From positions 1 through 36,115 of the forward strand of contig JAAYMW010000154.1 in NCBI GenBank assembly GCA_012521175.1: a stretch of DNA of 36,115 bases, given 5' to 3'. The notes beneath the pieces are model-generated. The model ran no database searches and had not been told where the DNA came from. It saw nothing but the letters and a program-made list of their open reading frames with translations. Made by a program: the position numbers and the translations under genes. Origin of the DNA: Candidatus Epulonipiscium sp. Lineage in GTDB: Bacteria > Bacillota > Clostridia > Lachnospirales > Defluviitaleaceae. Shown piece after piece: positions 32,101-36,115 of the stretch (positions are counted from its first letter, which is position 1; each line of letters begins with the position of its first letter).

Positions 32101-32907
32101 TTATTCTATTCTAATTGACTCTATCAGCTCTTTGGTTTTTCTTTCCATTCTTTTTATTCTTTCTTCATCCTTAGGTTGTTTTGAATCCACTGCCACAATC
32201 TCTTTCTCCGGATAACGAAGGGCTGCTAACTTTCCGCCAAATACGCACCCTAAATCAATATCTAGGGTATTGTTAATCCATATTGGTTCACAGACAGGGG
32301 TATGACCATAAACAATCATAGCTCCCCCTCTATATTCCTTTGCCCAATCTCTTCTTACAGGATGCCCTTCTGCATCCTTTTCTCCTGTGATATCTCCATA
32401 GAGGCAAAATTTTTCGACCCTTCTGTCTTCCCTTCCAATAAGAGCTTCTTTAATCCCTGCATGGGCGACTACCAGCCTTCCTTCATCCAGAATCCAGTAA
32501 TAGGACTGTTGTTCATAAAACTTAACATATCTGTTCTTAAAAGCTTCTTGCTCTGATTTTGAAAGTTTTTCATATTCTTCTACTGTATTTTCAAGGCCAT
32601 GAGAGATTTGAACTTTTCTTCCCAATAAGTATCTATAAAATTTATTGCAATGATTGCCATAAACATATAATCCAAGACCTTTTTCAACCATATTCATAAT
32701 TAAATGGATGGTTTTTAAATTATCCGGTCCTCTGTCATTCAAATCTCCTATAGATACAATTTTTCTGCCTTTTGGATGAATGTATACGCCCCTTTCTTCA
32801 CGATAACCTAATTGGGTAATGAGTTGAACGAGTTCCTCATAACATCCATGAATGTCTCCAATAATATCAAACGGCCCTTTGTCCTTTATATGAAATTTTG
32901 CTCTCAT
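32101..32907 (-). CDS. PrpE-like metallophosphoesterase
   Basis: A 268-residue calcineurin-like phosphoesterase with two-metal site motifs in order: GDIHG (17-21), GDLNDRGPDN (54-63), YGNHCNK, VAHAGI and YGHTPV. The GDxNDRGP and GNHCNKF forms resemble Bacillus PrpE and the phosphatase part of bacterial Pnkp, which cleave Ap4A-type dinucleotides or phosphoprotein/2',3'-phosphate substrates. It has no signal peptide, so it is cytoplasmic. A Lys/Glu-rich helix forms the C-terminus. The ATG has AGGAGGGAG upstream. The exact substrate is not determined. Confidence 0.85.
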   Translation of the reverse strand: MRAKFHIKDKGPFDIIGDIHGCYEELVQLITQLGYREERGVYIHPKGRKIVSIGDLNDRGPDNLKTIHLIMNMVEKGLGLYVYGNHCNKFYRYLLGRKVQISHGLENTVEEYEKLSKSEQEAFKNRYVKFYEQQSYYWILDEGRLVVAHAGIKEALIGREDRRVEKFCLYGDITGEKDAEGHPVRRDWAKEYRGGAMIVYGHTPVCEPIWINNTLDIDLGCVFGGKLAALRYPEKEIVAVDSKQPKDEERIKRMERKTKELIESIRIE

Positions 32908-33319
32908 AGTCTCCCTCCTTTTTTATGCTGTATATTATAGATTTTACATTATCCCTTCAAAAAATCCATTTTTCCATATAAAAGCGAATACTATACATAG
33001 ACATTTATTACAAGAAATCTATTCAAAAGTATATAATTATTAAAATTTTACATCACTGTTTAACATAAATTTTTCATAAATTGTGGATAGTTTTTCGTTT
33101 TATCCACACTATCCACAAAGTTATACACAGCTCTAAGTATTATTTTTCTGGACTTTTACCATTTTTCCACATAGTCCACAATCCCTATGTGTATATCAAT
33201 TTAATTGTGGATAGATAGTCTTCTTAGTATACATAATTTTATCTTTTATAATGTTATAAAGCATAAAAGTATCTCATAAATTTATAAAGAAGGTATTAAA
33301 AACCGTAAGGAGGATCAAT
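32908..33319. other. AT-rich intergenic region holding the DnaA-box cluster
   Basis: No gene is visible in about 410 bp. The central part (33082-33214) has the DnaA-box-like repeats listed separately. Both flanks are very AT-rich, for example 33020-33080 and 33221-33300, as expected of DNA that unwinds easily or of a promoter region. The right end leads into the 66-residue small protein gene. Confidence 0.7.
33082..33214. promoter_or_regulatory. Cluster of about eight DnaA-box-like 9-mers
   Basis: Against the consensus TTATNCACA I count: 33100-33108 (TTATCCACA, perfect, +); 33121-33129 (TTATACACA, perfect, +); 33109-33117 (CTATCCACA, one mismatch, +, abutting the first); 33163-33171 (TTTTCCACA, one mismatch, +); 33172-33180 (two mismatches, +); and on the minus strand 33082-33090 and 33206-33214 (CTATCCACA) and 33188-33196 (ATATACACA), one mismatch each. 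Such density is typical of oriC or of the DnaA-box clusters that tune initiation. No dnaA, dnaN or rpmH gene is in the window, so which of these it is stays open. Confidence 0.75.
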
Positions 33320-33520
33320 ATGAATCATTTAAATCAAAATTCCTATGGACTCCAAGATATTCCTGAACCTTTCAGAGGACAAAACAAAAATTTAGGGAAT
33401 ACGGCTATAAATAATCAACCTGAATCTCAATCGACATCTGTAAGTGGTGCCAGTCGATTTCCTTTAGAAGATTTCCTTTTAATCCTACTTCTATTTTTAC
33501 TATTAACCGATTATAAATAA
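33320..33520 (+). CDS. Small protein with a hydrophobic C-terminal tail
   Basis: A 66-residue protein that I do not recognise. The first ~45 residues are polar and rich in Asn, Gln and Ser, and the end (FPLEDFLLILLLFLLLTD) is a short hydrophobic helix that could insert in a membrane. AAGGAGGA upstream of the ATG supports translation. It has its own terminator and lies just right of the DnaA-box cluster, which might therefore double as its control region. The tail resembles the C-terminus of the 164-residue protein at the window's right end. Confidence 0.65.
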   Translation: MNHLNQNSYGLQDIPEPFRGQNKNLGNTAINNQPESQSTSVSGASRFPLEDFLLILLLFLLLTDYK

Positions 33521-33529
33521 TCTCTTTTG

Positions 33530-33557
33530 AAAAAGCCCTAAAAAAGGGTTTTTTTCT
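33530..33557 (+). terminator. Terminator after the 66-residue gene
   Basis: A short stem (AAAA-G-CCCT with AGGG-TTTT, one bulged G) with a small A-rich loop and eight T's with one C near the end. Confidence 0.7.
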
Positions 33558-33559
33558 TG

Positions 33560-33578
33560 TGTCACACTTAATGTGACA
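33560..33578. promoter_or_regulatory. Operator-like inverted repeat TGTCACA-N5-TGTGACA
   Basis: A perfect 7-bp inverted repeat about 75 bp upstream of the 52-residue gene. TGTGA/TCACA half-sites recall CRP/FNR-family operators. The sequence TTGTGTCA at its left edge recurs upstream of the paralogous gene at 35335. The bound factor is unknown. Confidence 0.45.
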
Positions 33579-33653
33579 AGGTCATATTATATAACATACG
33601 AATGAAAATCCCTCTTACTTATTACTCAACATATCGTGAAAGGAGGTGCAATA

Positions 33654-33812
33654 ATGTCAACAGCTAAAGGATTCGGAAATTACAACATCATCTTTTTATT
33701 CTTCTTCTTATTATTATTCAACGAAGGCTTTGGATCTAAATTTGACAACTCTTTATTCTTCTTCTTATTAATATTCTTAATTTTATTTGGTGGATATGGA
33801 TTTGCTTACTAG
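33654..33812 (+). CDS. Phe/Leu-rich mini-protein, paralogue 1
   Basis: Too short for the ORF track: 52 residues from an ATG with AAAGGAGGTG six bases upstream. It has two very hydrophobic stretches, IIFLFFFLLLFNEGFG and SLFFFLLIFLILFGGYG, joined by a short polar turn (SKFDN), so it could form a membrane hairpin or a self-assembling peptide. The protein at 35335 has the same two stretches with a longer Gly-rich loop. I know of no assigned function; small, Gly/Phe-rich hydrophobic proteins of this look are often spore-associated in Firmicutes (YjcZ-like), which is only an analogy. A strong terminator follows. Confidence 0.8.
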   Translation: MSTAKGFGNYNIIFLFFFLLLFNEGFGSKFDNSLFFFLLIFLILFGGYGFAY

Positions 33813-33814
33813 CA

Positions 33815-33857
33815 AAAAAACAAAAACCAGGGAACAGTTCTCTGGTTTTTGTTTTTT
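33815..33857. terminator. Bidirectional terminator after the 52-residue gene
   Basis: A 20-bp A/T-ended stem with core CAAAAACCAGG and one G-T pair, a 3-nt loop and T-runs on both strands, between this gene and the convergent protease gene. Confidence 0.92.
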
Positions 33858-33868
33858 ATAGATAGAAA

Positions 33869-35107
33869 TTATATTTCTCCAAATAGTTTTTGAACATCAA
33901 TGAGCCCCCATCCTTGTTGTTCCTGAGGGAACCTAAGGTCATTCGTACATCCCTTAAGGCGAAGTTTAATTTCATTAGGTGTTATATAGGGATATCTCTC
34001 CAGAAAAAGCGCTAATGCTCCTGATACCATGGGCGTTGCCATAGATGTACCACTTTTCTTTACATAATACGTCGTTAATGGGGTAGTAGGGTTTTTCCCA
34101 TCTTTGGGGATATATTTTGTGTCAGAAGCGCAGGACATAATATCAGAGCCTGGTGCCACCACATCCGGTTTTTTAATACAAGCTTTAGTAGGACCTCTAC
34201 CAGAATAGTTCGATATGATATCACCATGAATGTCTACACTTTTTTGATCATCCGATGCGCCGACTGTAATGACTTTCCTGCTGACTCCGGGGGATGTAAT
34301 ACTTTGCATTCTTGGCCCGTCATTCCCTGCCGCTACAAGCGTAACAATTCCCGCATCCCATGCTGCATTCACTGCCTTCACCAAAGGATCATTTTCACCT
34401 TCTCTGTCAGGACTTCCTATGGATAAATTCGCTACTTTTATATTATATCTATCTTTATTGTCAATCATCCATTGAATACCCGCCAGGACGTTGGATGTAC
34501 TGCCACTGCCTTTCTCATCTAATATTTTAATGCCTATTAAATTACATCCTGGTGCAATTCCTCTATACTGGCCATTGGATTTTGTACCGTCTCCTCCAAT
34601 AATTCCTGCCACATGGGTACCATGCCCATTATCATCATAGGGTTTTTCATATCCGTTTACAAAATCCTTAAAAGCAATAATTCTGTTTCTTGGATATAAA
34701 AAATCCTCATGAGGATAAATTCCTGAATCTAATACTGCAACCCCTATTCCTCTGCCCGAATACCCTCTCTGTTGGGCCCAATCTGCATGAATAACCTGTC
34801 TTGCAATGTCCATTTGTGCTGTTATGTGGGAATCCTGCTGTACCTTGCGCACCCCTTTTATCTGTCTTAATTTACCGAGATTTTCCTTTGGTATTTCTAC
34901 AACATATGAATTAATCATAGGAAGTCTGTATTTTACCTTTCCTAAACTACAAATTTGATGTTCTTCTTCATCATCCATGCTACATTCTACGATCACCTGA
35001 ACGGTTTCTTTAGACGAATCAACAGACTGAATGGGTTTGCCTTGTGGGGACTGTCTTCCTCTTTGGCTCATAATGCCTAACAAAAGTAATAACATAGACT
35101 TATCCAT
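33869..35107 (-). CDS. Subtilisin-like serine protease (S8, AprX-like)
   Basis: A 412-residue protease with the full catalytic set: Asp127 in AVLDSGIY, His162 in NGHGTHVAG, oxyanion Asn262 in VAAGNDGP and Ser355 in SGTSMATPMVSG. Residues ~35-100 resemble an I9-type propeptide that would act as chaperone and inhibitor (SYVVEIPKENLGKLRQIKGVRKV). There is no classic signal peptide: MDKSMLLLLLGIMSQRG has only a six-residue hydrophobic core, so secretion is doubtful and an intracellular or sporulation-linked role like AprX is plausible. The ATG has AAAGGAG seven bases upstream. It is transcribed alone, between two genes for Phe/Leu-rich mini-proteins. Confidence 0.93.
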   Translation of the reverse strand: MDKSMLLLLLGIMSQRGRQSPQGKPIQSVDSSKETVQVIVECSMDDEEEHQICSLGKVKYRLPMINSYVVEIPKENLGKLRQIKGVRKVQQDSHITAQMDIARQVIHADWAQQRGYSGRGIGVAVLDSGIYPHEDFLYPRNRIIAFKDFVNGYEKPYDDNGHGTHVAGIIGGDGTKSNGQYRGIAPGCNLIGIKILDEKGSGSTSNVLAGIQWMIDNKDRYNIKVANLSIGSPDREGENDPLVKAVNAAWDAGIVTLVAAGNDGPRMQSITSPGVSRKVITVGASDDQKSVDIHGDIISNYSGRGPTKACIKKPDVVAPGSDIMSCASDTKYIPKDGKNPTTPLTTYYVKKSGTSMATPMVSGALALFLERYPYITPNEIKLRLKGCTNDLRFPQEQQGWGLIDVQKLFGEI

Positions 35108-35334
35108 ATGATTGCTCCTTTCTTGATACCCCTTAATAAATGTATGGTTATATAAATAATGTATTAAATCATTTATCTTTAGTTTACATTTTTCTCATTT
35201 TATTCAAGTAAACCATTTTATTGTATGAGTTTGTCCTAAGTTTCATCATTTTTACCATTATTGTGTCATTAATATATTTCTGTTGCATAGAATATAAACG
35301 TGAGAAATAAATTTTAAATAAGGGAGGCTTTTTT

Positions 35335-35538
35335 ATGGCAGAATCTAAATCTTACTTCGGTGGAAACTATGGTATTTTATTCTTGTTCTTCTTCTTGCTT
35401 CTTTTCAATAATGGCGGAATTTTCGGCTATGATAACAAAGGGCAAGGATGCTTTGGCGGTTTAGGAGAAAATTCTTTATTCTTCTTCTTAATCATCTTCT
35501 TAATTCTATTTGGCGGATTTGGCGGCGGAATTTGCTAA
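35335..35538 (+). CDS. Phe/Leu-rich mini-protein, paralogue 2
   Basis: A 67-residue protein clearly related to the one at 33654. Both have a hydrophobic stretch LFLFFFLLLFN and, after a loop, NSLFFFLIIFLILFGG. Here the loop is longer and Gly-rich with Cys (GQGCFGGLGE) and the end is GGGIC. AGGGAGG lies upstream of the ATG. The upstream sequence GTCATTA-N14-CATAGAAT (35265-35293) looks somewhat like a sigma-E sporulation promoter, so mother-cell expression is a guess. A bidirectional terminator follows. Confidence 0.8.
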   Translation: MAESKSYFGGNYGILFLFFFLLLFNNGGIFGYDNKGQGCFGGLGENSLFFFLIIFLILFGGFGGGIC

Positions 35539-35572
35539 AAAGAAAAATAACGGTAAGCTCCGTTCCCTACTT

Positions 35573-35603
35573 AAAAAGCAGAGGAGTGTTCCTCTGCTTT
35601 TTT
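35573..35603. terminator. Bidirectional terminator at the right end
   Basis: A 13-bp stem (AAAAAGCAGAGGA with its complement) with a GTGT loop and T-runs, between the 67-residue gene and the convergent 164-residue gene. Confidence 0.9.
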
Positions 35604-35607
35604 CGTA

Positions 35608-36102
35608 TTAACTACTAAATTTTGAACTGCTTAGAAGCAAAATAAGAAAAATAAAAATCAATAAGTCGCCATTTTCCATGCCTATCCCTACATTTTTTCT
35701 ATTCATACAATTTTCATCAATTTCATATACCCCATCTTCCTGAATCAACTGCTTTTCTTCCTTATGTTCATTGTTTTTACTGCTTTGAAGCTGTATGGAT
35801 TTCATTTGCTGATTGATACTTTGAAAGGTTCTAAAAGTATTCATAACATCAATAAACTTATCAATTTGTAAATGTATATCGGGATGAATAAAAGGTTTTA
35901 TCGCCTGTAACAAAGCAATTTCTTTAGTAGGGTTTTCTTGAGCCTGTATTCTATTTCCTTCAATAAGTGATTCAATTTTATTTATATATTTTTCTTTAAA
36001 CTTATTTCTAATCATTTCCGCAATCTCGTCTAAATCTTGCTGAAAATCTATATTGGTACCCAGCATTCCACCAAGATTCTGAAGCAATTGGTTGTTTGAC
36101 AT
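35608..36102 (-). CDS. Unknown protein with hydrophobic C-terminal tail
   Basis: A 164-residue protein that I cannot assign. The body is charged and helical (DLDEIAEMIRNKFKEKYINKIESL; TKEIALLQAIKPFIHPDIHLQIDKFIDVM), followed by a Gln/Lys-rich linker and a 12-residue hydrophobic stretch, LLIFIFLILLLS, near the very end. It may be tail-anchored or bind the other hydrophobic mini-proteins of this cluster. The ATG has AGGAGGGG just inside the window edge. Whether more genes precede it is not visible. Confidence 0.7.
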   Translation of the reverse strand: MSNNQLLQNLGGMLGTNIDFQQDLDEIAEMIRNKFKEKYINKIESLIEGNRIQAQENPTKEIALLQAIKPFIHPDIHLQIDKFIDVMNTFRTFQSINQQMKSIQLQSSKNNEHKEEKQLIQEDGVYEIDENCMNRKNVGIGMENGDLLIFIFLILLLSSSKFSS

Positions 36103-36115
36103 TTTTCCCCTCCTA

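Noticed and set aside
33582-33603. Sigma-E promoter from GTCATATT and CATACGAAT upstream of the 52-residue gene
   Set aside because: The two elements are only about six bases apart, far from the usual 14.
1-36115. CRISPR arrays, tRNA or rRNA genes, insertion sequences
   Set aside because: No regularly spaced repeats, RNA gene signatures, transposase motifs or terminal repeats were seen on either strand.

Overview
The window is a low-GC chromosomal segment from an anaerobic, Gram-positive Firmicute, most likely a member of the Clostridia. Four things point that way: AT-rich intergenic DNA with strong AGGAGG-type ribosome binding sites, a Rex / ABC-F pair and an acpS-alr-mazEF block laid out as in Bacillus, S-layer-homology anchoring, and a citrate synthase that looks like the oxygen-sensitive Re-type of clostridia. 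I see no rRNA, tRNA, CRISPR array, transposase or phage gene. Species cannot be fixed from the sequence alone.

Layout. 1-3050 (+ strand, except pspC): DAHP synthase behind a consensus promoter, a PspC-like membrane protein and a MATE exporter. 3051-4623 (-): an ABC permease/ATPase pair with no binding protein beside it. 4773-10866 (-): a housekeeping operon read GNAT acetyltransferase, coiled-coil protein, acpS, NAD(P)H-hydrate repair fusion, CBS protein, LolA-like lipoprotein, alr, mazE, mazF, closed by a strong terminator. 10981-17598: an SLH-anchored putative metallopeptidase, a FliL-like membrane protein, a DUF445 protein, Rex, and a divergent ABC-F ATPase. 17684-25572 (-): a sugar utilisation locus (binding protein, two permeases, cytoplasmic GH3 glycosidase) followed by a YesM/YesN-type two-component system with its own promoter. 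25805-26233 (-): a small secreted DUF2680-like protein. 26374-31644 (-): Re-type citrate synthase, aconitase, isocitrate dehydrogenase and a GntR/FCD regulator, which together form the oxidative arm from oxaloacetate and acetyl-CoA to 2-oxoglutarate. A near-perfect palindrome lies exactly on the -10 box of this operon and is the obvious operator for the GntR protein. 31949-32907 (-): a PrpE-like phosphoesterase and a decayed or miniaturised zinc-ribbon gene. 33082-33214: a dense cluster of DnaA-box-like 9-mers in an AT-rich gene-free stretch. 33320-36102: four small or medium proteins with short, very hydrophobic Leu/Phe segments, two of them clear paralogues, around a subtilisin-like protease.

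The most interesting points are the DnaA-box cluster, which has no dnaA gene in view; the operator/promoter overlap of the Re-citrate synthase operon; the Phe/Leu-rich mini-protein family at the right end; and the zinc-ribbon remnant that the ORF track misses. From 3 to 33 kb nearly all genes are on the minus strand, which fits leftward replication-fork movement and an origin somewhere to the right, but dnaA or other origin genes are not in the window. All functional calls come from reading motifs and gene order by eye; no search was run.
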